Notes: a model not told the origin generated them from the sequence alone. A stretch of 37,159 nt of DNA from Streptomyces sp. AA1529 (GCF_000280905.1 NZ_ALAP01000085.1:1-37159); one strand, 5' to 3'; shown: positions 1 to 7,908, counted from the stretch's first letter. Translations and numbers: made by a program.

Positions 1-117
1 TGCGGCGGGCGGGGCGGTGGCCCTGCGGAGCACGGGGTGGATGTCGTGGGGGTGGCTGGCGGGCGGCGCTGTCGGCTGCGGGGGCACCGGGCGTGCTCCC
101 CGGGACGGACGCTTCAC
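1..117 (-). CDS. 5' end of an unidentified gene (partial, runs off the left edge)
   Basis: An open minus-strand frame runs from a GTG at 117 to the window edge (39 codons). A GGGAGG Shine-Dalgarno at 132-127 lies 9 nt before the GTG; an in-frame TTG at 126 abuts the SD and is a worse start. About 34 of 39 codons end in G or C, better than the competing plus-strand frame, which stops at about 138. The visible peptide is Pro/Ala/Arg-rich (starts VKRPSRGARPVPPQ) and shows no recognisable domain, so no function is assigned. It is divergent from the ABC operon that starts at 400. It could still be a chance frame. Confidence 0.4.
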   Translation of the reverse strand, partial: MKRPSRGARPVPPQPTAPPASHPHDIHPVLRRATAPPAA

Positions 118-142
118 GTGGATCAACCTCCCGTCGGCTGAT

Positions 143-160
143 ACCGGTTCGGGAACCGGT
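143..160. promoter_or_regulatory. 18-bp palindrome, candidate operator
   Basis: A perfect inverted repeat ACCGGTTC-GG-GAACCGGT lies 26 bp upstream of the putative GTG at 117 and about 240 bp before the ABC operon. Its size and two-base centre fit a dimeric repressor site. The binding protein is unknown. Confidence 0.4.
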
Positions 161-268
161 CGTATGGGCACATCGTGGCGCATGCCACTGACAATCGGCC
201 CTGACCTGCGCATACACCGCGCCGGGCGGCGAACTGCCGGGGCCCTGTCGGCCGGAGGCGGCGCCGGA

Positions 269-299
269 TTGGCGCGCCGGGCACGGTCTGCTGCATACT
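269..299 (+). promoter_or_regulatory. Candidate promoter of the ABC-tetR operon
   Basis: TTGGCG (269-274) and CATACT (294-299) are separated by 19 nt, slightly long for a sigma-70-type promoter. The expected start site, near 306, falls inside the TetR-type palindrome at 299-322, which would make repression simple occlusion. Confidence 0.4.
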
Positions 300-322
300 T
301 TGAACTGACCAGTCAGTTCAAA
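299..322. promoter_or_regulatory. TetR-type operator palindrome
   Basis: Half-sites TTTGAACTGAC (299-309) and GTCAGTTCAAA (312-322) form a perfect 11-2-11 inverted repeat. It overlaps the candidate -10 and start site of the operon that ends in a tetR gene (3472-4107), the usual layout for autoregulated TetR-controlled transporters. That this regulator binds here is inference. Confidence 0.7.
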
Positions 323-399
323 AGTCGCCGTGCCCGGCGCGGGAGCCGGGCACGGCGCGCCGGCCGGCGCAGCGACACGCAGACACAGCGGGAGGGGCC

Positions 400-1239
400 G
401 TGGCACACGGGCGAGGAGCCGCCGTCTCGGCGGCGGACTTCGGGCTGAAGGGGCCGCGCGGCCCCGTCTTCGACGGCATCGGATTCACCGGCGAAGCGGG
501 CTCGCTGATCGCGGTGACCGGGCCGTCCGGCTCCGGCCGCACCTGCCTGCTGCTGGCGCTGACCGGCCGGATGAAAGCCGGCAGCGGACACGCCGAGGTG
601 GCCGGGCACCCGCTGCCCAAGCGGCTCGCCGCCGTCCGCCGGATCACCGCGCTGGGCCCGGTGCCCGGCGTCAACGACCTGGACCCGGCGCTGACCGTCA
701 CCGAGCAGCTCCGCGAGCGCGTACTGCTCCAGCGCCGGTTCGACGGTCCGCTCCGCGGGCTGCTGCGCCCCCGCCGGGAGCGGGCCGCGGCCAGCCGGGA
801 GCGGCTGGAGACGGCCCTGGACACCGCCGGCCTCGACCTGGACGCGCTGCCCAGGGGCGGGCGCACGGCCGTGCGGGACCTGGGGCGGCTGGAGGAACTG
901 CGGCTCTCCATGGCGCTGGCGCTGCTGGGCGAGCCCCGGCTGGTGGCCGTCGACGATGTGGATCTGAAGCTGTCGGCGACCGAACGCGCGGCGGCCTGGG
1001 AGCTGTTGCGCGCGGTGGCCGACGCCGGCACCACGGTGCTGGCGGTGTGCAGCGAACCGCCGCCCGAGGGTGCCGTGGTGGTCCGCACCGGCGCGGCGCG
1101 CCCGGACGGTGCACGGACCGGCCCGGACGGCTCCGGGCCCTCCGGCGACGCGCCCGAGAACGCCGAGAACGCCGACAAGGACGCCGAGGACGACAAGGAG
1201 GGGGCGGAGGATGCGCTCGCCGAGGCTAGCCGCGCTTGA
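400..1239 (+). CDS. ABC transporter ATP-binding subunit with degenerate nucleotide site
   Basis: A 279-aa ABC ATPase-like protein, first gene of a three-gene operon and partner of the YhgE/Pip permease it overlaps. GTG start at 400 behind GGAGGGG (391-397). The Walker A region is GPSGSGRT (residues 41-48), with Arg47 in place of the catalytic Lys. The signature region reads LGRLEE instead of LSGGQ, and Walker B is LVAVDD with Asp where the catalytic Glu normally stands. The C-terminal ~50 residues are a low-complexity Gly/Pro, Asp/Glu/Lys-rich tail. The fold is recognisable, but hydrolysis may be weak or absent, or these changes may be normal in the actinobacterial YhgE-associated branch. Confidence 0.8.
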   Translation: MAHGRGAAVSAADFGLKGPRGPVFDGIGFTGEAGSLIAVTGPSGSGRTCLLLALTGRMKAGSGHAEVAGHPLPKRLAAVRRITALGPVPGVNDLDPALTVTEQLRERVLLQRRFDGPLRGLLRPRRERAAASRERLETALDTAGLDLDALPRGGRTAVRDLGRLEELRLSMALALLGEPRLVAVDDVDLKLSATERAAAWELLRAVADAGTTVLAVCSEPPPEGAVVVRTGAARPDGARTGPDGSGPSGDAPENAENADKDAEDDKEGAEDALAEASRA

Positions 1240-3439
1240 GCTCAAGCGGTTCGGCAGGGGGCGGCTGCCGCGGGCGGCGATGGCCGCGATGCTGCTGCTT
1301 CCGCTGCTGTACGGAGCCCTGTACCTGTGGTCGTTCTGGAACCCCTACGAGCGGCTGGACCGGGTGCCGGTGGCGCTGGTGAACGAGGACCGGGGCGCCA
1401 CCGTGCAGGGCGAGCAGGTCGACGCGGGCGCCGACATCGTCAAGGGGCTGCACGACAGCGACTCCTTCGACTGGCAGGAGACCAGCGCGGCCGACGCCCG
1501 CAAGGGCGTCGAGGACGGGCGGTACTACCTGTCGCTGACGATACCCGCCGACTTCAGCAAGCGGGTCTCCTCCAGCTCGGGCGACTCCCCCGAGACGGGT
1601 GCGCTCGAGGTGCGCACCAACGACGCCAACAACTACATCGTCGGGCAGATCTCCCGCACCGTCTTCTCCGAGGTCCGCTCCAGCGCCTCCAGCAAGGTCT
1701 CGCGCGGCTTCTTCGACAAGATCTACGTCTCCTTCTCCACCCTGCACAGCAAGACCACCGAGGCCGCCGAGGGCGCGGACGACCTGGGCGACGGCATCGG
1801 CAAGGCGAAGAAGGGCGCGGGGAGGCTCAAGAACGGACTCGGTGACGCCGAGGAGGGCAGCGGCCGCCTGAAGAACGGCACGGCCGACCTGCACAAGGGC
1901 GCCGGGTCCCTGGAGAAGGGCGCGGACCGGGTCGCCGAGGGCACCCAGAAGCTCGCCGACAAGGTCAACGGCGAAGCCGAGAAGGTCCGTCCGTTCCTGC
2001 GGGCGCACAGCGGGGACGTCGGCAAGGCGGCGCGGGAAGTGGCCCGGACGAGCAGGACGCTGAAGAAGAACCTCGGCAAGCTCCCCGGCGAGGCGCGGCG
2101 TGCGCAGACCGACACCCGCAAGGCCGCCGACGCGCTCTCCGCACTCCACGAAGCACGCTGCGGCAAGGGTGCCCCGGGGACACCCGCGCCTTCCCCGACC
2201 GGGGCGCTCCCCAAAAACGGCGGGAGCACCGGCGGCGAAGGCGCCGACGGCGGTACGCCGCAGTCCGGCGGCGGGGCCACCGCGACCGGGCGGCCCGACC
2301 CGTCCACCCGGGCCCCCGGCCTGGCCCCCGACTCCTGCTCGGAGCTGAAGAAGGCCGTGGCCGCCGCCGAACGTTCGGCGAAGGTCGCCGCGAAGGTCAA
2401 CGGGTACGTCAAGAACGAGCAGAACCTCGACGAACTCGGCCGCCACCTCGACGACCTCAACCGCGCCGCGGACGCCGTCGCCGACCGGGCCCCGCACCTG
2501 GACCAGGACGTGGCCGACGCGGTGCGGCAGATCAACGAGCTCAACAGCGGCGCCCACAAGGTCGCCAAGGGCGCCGGGAAGCTGCACACCGGGCTGGGCA
2601 CCGCCAAGAGCGGCGCCGCCTCGCTCGACACCGGACTGGGCAAGCTCTCCGACGGCGCCGCCTCCCTCGACGGCGGCCTGTTCAAGCTGGCCGACGGCTC
2701 CGAGGAACTGGCCGGCGGCCTGCACGACGGCGCGGAGAAGATCCCGGACTACGGCAAGAAGGAGCGCGAGGACCGCACCGGAGTGATGGCCGACCCCGTC
2801 GGCCTCGCCTCGCACAAGGCGCACGCGGCACCCAACTACGGCACCGGCTTCGCGCCCTACTTCATCCCGCTCTCGCTCTGGGTGGGCGCGATGATCGCCT
2901 ACATGCTGCTCCAGCCGCTGAACCGGCGGGCGCTGGCAGCGGGCGCCCCCGCCTGGCGGATCGCGCTGGCGGGCTGGCTGCCGGTGGCCGCGATCGGAGT
3001 CGCCCAGGTGGCCGCGCTGATGAGCGTGCTGCACTGGGGACTGGGACTGCAGATGGCGCGCGGCCTGGCCACGGTGGGCTTCCTGATGCTGGTGACGGCG
3101 TGCTTCACGGCCGTCGTCCAGTTCCTCAACGCGCGTTTCGGGCCCGCGGGCCGGATCCTCGTCCTGGCGATGCTGATGCTCCAGCTGACCTCGGCCGGGG
3201 GCACCTACCCGATCCAGACGAGCCCGCACTTCTTCAACGTGCTCCACCCGCTGCTGCCGATGAGCTACGTGGTGGAGGGGCTGCGGCACCTGATCACAGG
3301 CGGCGAACTGTGGCCGGTACAGCGGGCCTGCCTGGTCCTGCTGGCCTTCACCGCGGGCGCCCTGGCGCTCACGGCGGTCACCGCGCGCCGCAAGCAGGTG
3401 TGGACGCTGGACCGGCTGCGTCCGGAGATCTCGCTGTGA
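1211..3439 (+). CDS. YhgE/Pip-family ABC-2 type membrane protein
   Basis: A 742-aa membrane protein. ATG at 1211 has AGGAGG at 1196-1201 and overlaps the ATPase gene by 29 bp, implying translational coupling; the open frame extends further upstream but only inside the ATPase gene. One transmembrane helix near the N-terminus (about residues 20-40) is followed by the ALVNEDRGA motif typical of YhgE/Pip N-domains. A long extracytoplasmic region carries repeated Gly-rich heptad-like units (DGAxxLxxG, KGAGxLxxG) in two blocks separated by a Gly/Pro/Thr linker. About five or six hydrophobic helices follow at the C-terminus. The family includes phage-infection proteins and ABC-2 exporters; the substrate is unknown. 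TetR control suggests a drug, lipid or stress-linked export role. Confidence 0.85.
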   Translation: MRSPRLAALELKRFGRGRLPRAAMAAMLLLPLLYGALYLWSFWNPYERLDRVPVALVNEDRGATVQGEQVDAGADIVKGLHDSDSFDWQETSAADARKGVEDGRYYLSLTIPADFSKRVSSSSGDSPETGALEVRTNDANNYIVGQISRTVFSEVRSSASSKVSRGFFDKIYVSFSTLHSKTTEAAEGADDLGDGIGKAKKGAGRLKNGLGDAEEGSGRLKNGTADLHKGAGSLEKGADRVAEGTQKLADKVNGEAEKVRPFLRAHSGDVGKAAREVARTSRTLKKNLGKLPGEARRAQTDTRKAADALSALHEARCGKGAPGTPAPSPTGALPKNGGSTGGEGADGGTPQSGGGATATGRPDPSTRAPGLAPDSCSELKKAVAAAERSAKVAAKVNGYVKNEQNLDELGRHLDDLNRAADAVADRAPHLDQDVADAVRQINELNSGAHKVAKGAGKLHTGLGTAKSGAASLDTGLGKLSDGAASLDGGLFKLADGSEELAGGLHDGAEKIPDYGKKEREDRTGVMADPVGLASHKAHAAPNYGTGFAPYFIPLSLWVGAMIAYMLLQPLNRRALAAGAPAWRIALAGWLPVAAIGVAQVAALMSVLHWGLGLQMARGLATVGFLMLVTACFTAVVQFLNARFGPAGRILVLAMLMLQLTSAGGTYPIQTSPHFFNVLHPLLPMSYVVEGLRHLITGGELWPVQRACLVLLAFTAGALALTAVTARRKQVWTLDRLRPEISL

Positions 3440-3471
3440 GGCCCGGACGCCCGCGAGAGGAGAATGGCCGC

Positions 3472-4107
3472 ATGACAAGCGCCCGGACCAGCCCTTCCAC
3501 TTCCCGCAGCCGCAGTGCCACCAGGGACAAGCTCTTCCATGCGGCGGTCACCCTCATCGCCGAGCAGGGGTTCTCCTCCACCACCGTGGAGGAGATCGCC
3601 GAACGGGCCGGGGTGGCCAAGGGCACGGTCTACTACAACTTCACCAGCAAGACCGAGCTGTTCGAGGAGCTGCTGCGGCACGGCGTGGAGCTGCTCACCG
3701 CCGATCTGCGCAAGGCCGCGGAGGAGACCGACGGCCGGGGCGGCAGCCGGGTGGACGCGCTCGACACGATGGTCCGCGCGGGGCTGCAGTTCATCGACCA
3801 CTACCCCGCCTTCACCCAGCTCTACGTCGCCGAACTGTGGCGCACCGGACGGGCCTGGAACGACACCCTGCTGATGGTGCGCAAGGAAGCGGTCGCGGTG
3901 GTGGAGGGCGTACTGCGCGCCGGCGTCGCGGAGGGGGAGCTGAGCGAGGAGATCGACGTGCAGCTCACCGCCGCCGCGCTCGTCGGGATGGTGCTGGTGG
4001 CCGCACTCGACTGGAAGGCGTTCCAGCCGGAGCGCTCGATCGAGGACGTGCACGGGGCGCTGTCCCTGCTCCTCCAGGGCCGGGTCGGCGCGGGCCGTCC
4101 CGGCTGA
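3472..4107 (+). CDS. TetR/AcrR-family transcriptional regulator
   Basis: A 211-aa one-component regulator. ATG at 3472 follows a purine-rich AGAGGAGA about 8 nt upstream; an earlier ATG at 3464 is out of frame. The N-terminal DNA-binding domain (about residues 15-65) has the typical EEIAERAGVAKGTVYYNF helix-turn-helix with the YYNF recognition-helix end. The C-terminal ligand/dimer domain is all-helical. It lies 32 bp after the permease gene in the same operon, so it probably senses the transported or inducing compound and represses its own operon through the palindrome at 299-322. The ligand cannot be read from sequence. Confidence 0.9.
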   Translation: MTSARTSPSTSRSRSATRDKLFHAAVTLIAEQGFSSTTVEEIAERAGVAKGTVYYNFTSKTELFEELLRHGVELLTADLRKAAEETDGRGGSRVDALDTMVRAGLQFIDHYPAFTQLYVAELWRTGRAWNDTLLMVRKEAVAVVEGVLRAGVAEGELSEEIDVQLTAAALVGMVLVAALDWKAFQPERSIEDVHGALSLLLQGRVGAGRPG

Positions 4108-4135
4108 AAGGGCCGTCCCCGCCGCGCCGGTCCGT

Positions 4136-4181
4136 CGCCGCCGAGGCGGCGTGGTGCGCGGCCGCCCGGCGGCCGCGCCAC
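4136..4181 (+). terminator. Hairpin pair downstream of the tetR operon
   Basis: Two GC-only hairpins stand in tandem 28 bp after the tetR stop. One is CGCCGCC/GGCGGCG at 4136-4151; the stronger has arms 4156-4166 and 4168-4178. There is no U-tract, as is usual in Streptomyces terminators. Confidence 0.55.
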
Positions 4182-4292
4182 GGTTCTCACGGGAGGGCAC
4201 CGTGCGCCGTTCCGCGGCCCCGTGTCGGCGGTGCGGCCCGCGCCCTCCCGCGGGTCCTCACTCTGCCGCCCGCGCGAACGGCGCCCATCCGC

Positions 4293-4333
4293 ACCGGTAC
4301 TCAAGATTCCGCCTGAGTACCGGTACCTACTCC
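4293..4333. promoter_or_regulatory. MacR-box-like operator cluster
   Basis: TGAGTACCGGTACCTA (4314-4329) matches 12 of the 14 specified bases of the MacR box TGAGTACnnGTACTCA reported for the S. coelicolor MacRS system (recalled from the literature). Upstream, ACCGGTACTCA (4293-4303) forms a perfect 11-bp inverted repeat with TGAGTACCGGT (4314-4324) across a 10-nt spacer, and a third half-site TACTC lies at 4328-4332. The cluster sits 58-98 bp before the ATG at 4391. A MacRS-like system is encoded at 24400-26314. Confidence 0.55.
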
Positions 4334-4376
4334 CGCGGTCGGGACAGGCGGCGCCGGGGTGCCGGGCGGGAGCCGC

Positions 4377-4382
4377 TAGGGT
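4377..4382 (+). promoter_or_regulatory. -10 box TAGGGT of a probable leaderless transcript
   Basis: TAGGGT ends 8 nt before the ATG at 4391, the spacing expected if transcription starts at or next to the start codon. No convincing -35 or Shine-Dalgarno is visible. Confidence 0.5.
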
Positions 4383-4390
4383 CGGTGGAC

Positions 4391-5839
4391 ATGGCACGGG
4401 TCGTGGTGGTCGGGGCGGGGATGGGCGGCATGGCGGCGGCGGCCAGGCTGGCCGTCGCGGGGCACGAGGTCGTGGTGCACGAGCGCACCGGGACCTACGG
4501 AGGGGCCGTGCGGCAGTACGCGCGCGACGGCTTCGTGTTCGACACCGGCCCGGGGCTGCTACAGCTTCCGGCCGTCTACCGCGACCTGTTCGTCAAGACC
4601 GGCCGCGAGCGGCTGGAGGACGTGGTGGAGCTGGTCCAGGTTCCCGTCACCGCCCGCCATGTGTTCGCCGACGGGAGCGCCGTCACGCTGCCGGACGCCT
4701 CCCGGGGCAAGGTGATCGCCGCGCTGGACGACGCGCTGGGCGAGGGGGCGGGCGAACGCTGGTCCGCGATGCTGACCCGGGCCCGGACGGCGTGGGAGGC
4801 CACCCGGCGGCCGCTGCTGGAGGAGCCGCTGCGTGCCGAGCCCTCCTCGCGGGACCTGCTCGCCGCGGACGGCGCCTATCCCGCGCTGCGTCCGAAGGGG
4901 CTGCTGCGGCTCTCCCGGGTCCTGCGCGGGCTGGGGACGGCCGCGCCGGCACTGGCCGAGGTCGCGCGGGACGAGCTGCGCGACCCCCGGCTGGCGGCGA
5001 TGCTGTGCGGCTCCGTCTGGACACAGGGCCTGGACCCGGCGACGTCGCCCGCGAGCGCCGCCGCCCTCGCCTACGTCGAGGACACCTTCGGCACCTGGTA
5101 CGTGCGCGGCGGTCTGCGGGCGCTGGCCGACGCGCTGCACGCACGCTGCCGGGCCCGCGGGGTGGCCTTCCGCTTCGACAGCCCGGTGGCGGGAGTGCGG
5201 GAGAAGGACGGGCGGGCGGCGGGTGTCGAGCTCGCCGACGGCTCGGCGGTGGACGCGGAGGTGGTGGTCGCGAGCGGCGGACCGGCCGCACCCGGCGGGC
5301 AGGGAAGCGCGGACCGGGGGATGTCCCGGCTCACCGTGCTGCTCGCGCTGCGCGGTGCCCGCCCCGCCGGTACCCCGCACCGCACGCTGGTGCACCGCGC
5401 GGAGGCTCCCGGGCAGCCGCTGACCGTGCTGCGGCCGGACGATCCGGCGCTGCGCCCGGACGACGCGCACGAGACGGCCGTTCTCACGCTGCCGGTGCCC
5501 GGCGGCCTGCCGGCGGAGGCGGCGCAGCCGCTCGCCGAGAGCCTGCTGGCGACGACGGACGCGGCGGGGCTGGGGCTCCGGGAGCGGGTGCTGTGGCGCG
5601 AGGTGCGCTCCCCCGCCGCGATCGAGGCGGAGACCGGGGCTCCCGGCGGGCGGGTGCCGCCGCCGGGGCTGTCCGGCGGCGGTGGCGCCTTTCTGCACCC
5701 CGCCAACGCGACGGGACTGCCGGGGCTCTACGCGGCCGGCGGCTGGTCCCATCCGGGCGGCGGACTGCCCGCCGCGGGGATGACGGGTGCCATGGTGGCC
5801 GGGCTGGTGCAGGACCCGGAGTGGCGCGGCTCGGTCTGA
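4391..5839 (+). CDS. CrtI-like FAD-dependent oxidoreductase
   Basis: A 482-aa NAD(P)/FAD-dependent oxidoreductase of the phytoene desaturase/amine oxidase superfamily. The N-terminus carries the dinucleotide-binding motif VVVGAGMGGMAAAARLA followed by an Arg/Glu-rich FAD segment (VVHERTGTYGGAVRQY). The C-terminus has LYAAGGWSHPGGGLPAAGMTG, the FAD-binding end motif of CrtI-type enzymes. ATG at 4391 is chosen because the Rossmann motif starts at once; an in-frame GTG at 4385 would add two residues. No other carotenoid gene is nearby, so the substrate is unknown. The promoter carries a MacR-like box. Confidence 0.8.
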   Translation: MARVVVVGAGMGGMAAAARLAVAGHEVVVHERTGTYGGAVRQYARDGFVFDTGPGLLQLPAVYRDLFVKTGRERLEDVVELVQVPVTARHVFADGSAVTLPDASRGKVIAALDDALGEGAGERWSAMLTRARTAWEATRRPLLEEPLRAEPSSRDLLAADGAYPALRPKGLLRLSRVLRGLGTAAPALAEVARDELRDPRLAAMLCGSVWTQGLDPATSPASAAALAYVEDTFGTWYVRGGLRALADALHARCRARGVAFRFDSPVAGVREKDGRAAGVELADGSAVDAEVVVASGGPAAPGGQGSADRGMSRLTVLLALRGARPAGTPHRTLVHRAEAPGQPLTVLRPDDPALRPDDAHETAVLTLPVPGGLPAEAAQPLAESLLATTDAAGLGLRERVLWREVRSPAAIEAETGAPGGRVPPPGLSGGGGAFLHPANATGLPGLYAAGGWSHPGGGLPAAGMTGAMVAGLVQDPEWRGSV

Positions 5840-5888
5840 GCAGGCGGTCCGGGCCCGGTGCGGATGGCCGGCCCGGTGCGGCCGGGGC

Positions 5889-6923
5889 TCAGTACGGGCC
5901 GCCGCCGTAGTAGTCCTGCGGGTACCGGGGGGCTTGCTCCGGGTACGGCTGGGGCTGCTGGGCGGCGGCGTCGTGGGCGTCGGCGTACGGGTCGTAGCCG
6001 TAGGGCTGCGGCTCCGCCGGGGGCAGCGGCGCGCCGCCGTCGCGCTGCTGGGGTACCCAGACCCCGCCCGGCGGCGTCTCGGGCACCCCGGGCTGGTAGG
6101 GCTGCTGCGGATAGCCGTATCCGTCGCCGTACTGGCCGCCGTAGCCCGCGTACGGGTCCTGGTACTGCTGGTAGCCGGCCTGGTCCTGGTAGCCGGTGTG
6201 GTCCGCCGGGTCCTGGTGGCCGGAGTGGTCCGGGTAGCCGGCGGGCCCGCCGACCGGGGTGTGGTCCTGGTAGCCGGCGTACTGCTGGTATCCGCCGTAG
6301 TGGCCGTGCCCGCCGTCCCCGTGGGCGGGAGGCTGGTCGGGGGCCGGGGCGAAGACCGAGGTCTCCTCCTCGTATCCGCCGTAGCCGCCATAGGGACCGC
6401 AGGGGCCGTAGGGGTCCTGGCCCGGGTAGCCGTAGCCGGTCTCCTGGCCGCCGGGGTCGCCGCCGGGGTCGCCCCAGACGGCGGGCTCCTGATCGCCGTA
6501 GCCCTGCTGGCCGTAGCCCTGCTGGCCGTAGTCGTCGACCGGGTCGGGCACCATGGCGGTGCCCTCGGCCGGGGTGTCGGCGGGGTCGTGGGTGCGCAGG
6601 TCGGAGACCTCCAGCGAGGCGGTGTCCGGACCGGGGGGCGCGCCGCGGCGGCGCCGACTGGAGCCGGGGCCACCGCCGAGTGCCCACCCGGCGGTGAACC
6701 CGCTCCGTACCGAGAGCGTGACGAAGGTCTGCCCGACGGCGAAGGCCGCGATGCCGAGGCCGATCACGACGACCGACGGCAGCGCCGTCCCCACCACCAC
6801 ACCGAGGAAGCCGGTGAGGGCCAGCAGCCGCCAGCGCAGCCGGGCCTTGTACTGGAGCAGTACCTCGCCCAGCAGCCACAGCGCAACGATGCCGAACGCG
6901 ATATAGAGGACCGTCCAGCCCAT
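5889..6923 (-). CDS. Membrane protein with long Tyr/Gly/Gln-rich tail
   Basis: 344 aa. ATG at 6923 with GAGGGG about 5 nt upstream on the minus strand. The first ~70 residues form two or three hydrophobic segments (YIAFGIVALWLLGEVLL; LLALTGFLGVVVGTALP; VVVIGLGIAAFAVGQ). A basic RRRR stretch near residue 95 suggests that what follows is cytoplasmic. From about residue 128 to the end it is low complexity, built of Tyr, Gly, Gln, Pro and Asp with repeats such as GYGQQ, YQQY and YGGY. It lies 46 bp downstream of metF on the same strand. Function unknown; the tail resembles disordered prion-like regions. Confidence 0.7.
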   Translation of the reverse strand: MGWTVLYIAFGIVALWLLGEVLLQYKARLRWRLLALTGFLGVVVGTALPSVVVIGLGIAAFAVGQTFVTLSVRSGFTAGWALGGGPGSSRRRRGAPPGPDTASLEVSDLRTHDPADTPAEGTAMVPDPVDDYGQQGYGQQGYGDQEPAVWGDPGGDPGGQETGYGYPGQDPYGPCGPYGGYGGYEEETSVFAPAPDQPPAHGDGGHGHYGGYQQYAGYQDHTPVGGPAGYPDHSGHQDPADHTGYQDQAGYQQYQDPYAGYGGQYGDGYGYPQQPYQPGVPETPPGGVWVPQQRDGGAPLPPAEPQPYGYDPYADAHDAAAQQPQPYPEQAPRYPQDYYGGGPY

Positions 6924-6969
6924 CTACGCCCCTCTTCCGCTCCCGCCGCCCCTTGGGCGGACCCGTGGC

Positions 6970-7908
6970 TCAAGCCTTGCGAAGGCCCAGGGTAGCCCTC
7001 TCCCGGAGACCGAGATTCTGGTGGATCTCCAGCGTCGCCGTGGAGTGGTTGAGCGTGATGAAGTGCAGCCCCGGGACACCCTCGGCGAGCAGCCTCGCAC
7101 ACAAGTCCGTGGCGTACTCGATCCCGACCGAGCGTACCGCCGCCGGATCGTCCCGGACCGCGTGCAGCCGCTCGATCATCCCGGCCGGCAGCGTGGCGTT
7201 GCTCAGCTGCGCGAACCGCTCGATCTGCTGCACGCTCGTGACCGGCATGATCTCCGGGATGATGGGCGTGCTGCAGCCTGCGGCGGCGACCCTGTCCCGC
7301 AGCCGGAGATAGTCCTCCGCCTGGAAGAACATCTGGGTGATCGCGTAGTCGGCACCGGCCTTGCACTTGTTCACGAAATGCCGGATGTCGCTGTCCCAGT
7401 CGGTGGAGCGCGGGTGCATCTCCGGGAAGGCCGCGACACCGACGCAGAAGTCGCCGGACTCCTTGATCAGTTCGACGAGTTCGGAGGCGTAGTCGATCCC
7501 CTCGGGGTGCTTGACCCACTCCCCCAGCGGATCGCCGGGCGGATCGCCGCGCAGTGCGAGCACGTTGCGGATGCCCGCAGCGGCGTACTGCCCGATGACA
7601 TTGCGCAGTTCCGCCCGCGAATGGCTGACCGCCGTGAGGTGTGCGACGGGGGTCAGCGTGGTCTCGTTGGCGATGCGCTCGGTGTTGCGGACCGTGCCCT
7701 CGCGTGAGGAACCGCCCGCGCCGTAGGTGACGGACACGAAGGTCGGGGACGCCGCCTCGATGCGTCGCAGCGCGTCCCACAGCGTCCGCTCGCCTTTCGC
7801 GGTCTTCGGCGCGAAGAACTCGAAGGAGAAGGACTGCTCTCCGCTCGCGAGCAGATCACGCACAGTCGGCGGACGGTCTGTCCTGGGAGCTGAGATACCG
7901 ATGGCCAT
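6970..7908 (-). CDS. metF: Methylenetetrahydrofolate reductase [NAD(P)H]
   Basis: A 312-aa cytoplasmic flavoprotein that reduces 5,10-methylene-THF to 5-methyl-THF, the methyl donor for methionine synthesis. The beta/alpha-barrel signatures are all present: SFEFFAPKT with the catalytic Glu near residue 30, VTYGAGGSS, VLALRGDPP, and ITQMFF in the FAD-site half. Length is normal for the family. ATG at 7908 has no Shine-Dalgarno, but TAGCCT at 7920-7915 lies 6 nt upstream, consistent with a leaderless mRNA. thiE lies upstream on the same strand and the Tyr/Gly-rich membrane gene downstream. Confidence 0.95.
   Translation of the reverse strand: MAIGISAPRTDRPPTVRDLLASGEQSFSFEFFAPKTAKGERTLWDALRRIEAASPTFVSVTYGAGGSSREGTVRNTERIANETTLTPVAHLTAVSHSRAELRNVIGQYAAAGIRNVLALRGDPPGDPLGEWVKHPEGIDYASELVELIKESGDFCVGVAAFPEMHPRSTDWDSDIRHFVNKCKAGADYAITQMFFQAEDYLRLRDRVAAAGCSTPIIPEIMPVTSVQQIERFAQLSNATLPAGMIERLHAVRDDPAAVRSVGIEYATDLCARLLAEGVPGLHFITLNHSTATLEIHQNLGLRERATLGLRKA

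Noticed and set aside
1226..3478. A 750-codon open frame antisense to the permease
   Set aside because: Composition (Gly, Val, Gln, Arg, Pro) reflects the reverse of the permease codons, and the plus strand has overwhelming family evidence.
4559..6673. A 704-codon minus-strand open frame
   Set aside because: It crosses two well-supported genes; its product is Pro/Arg/Thr-rich nonsense typical of shadow frames in very GC-rich DNA.
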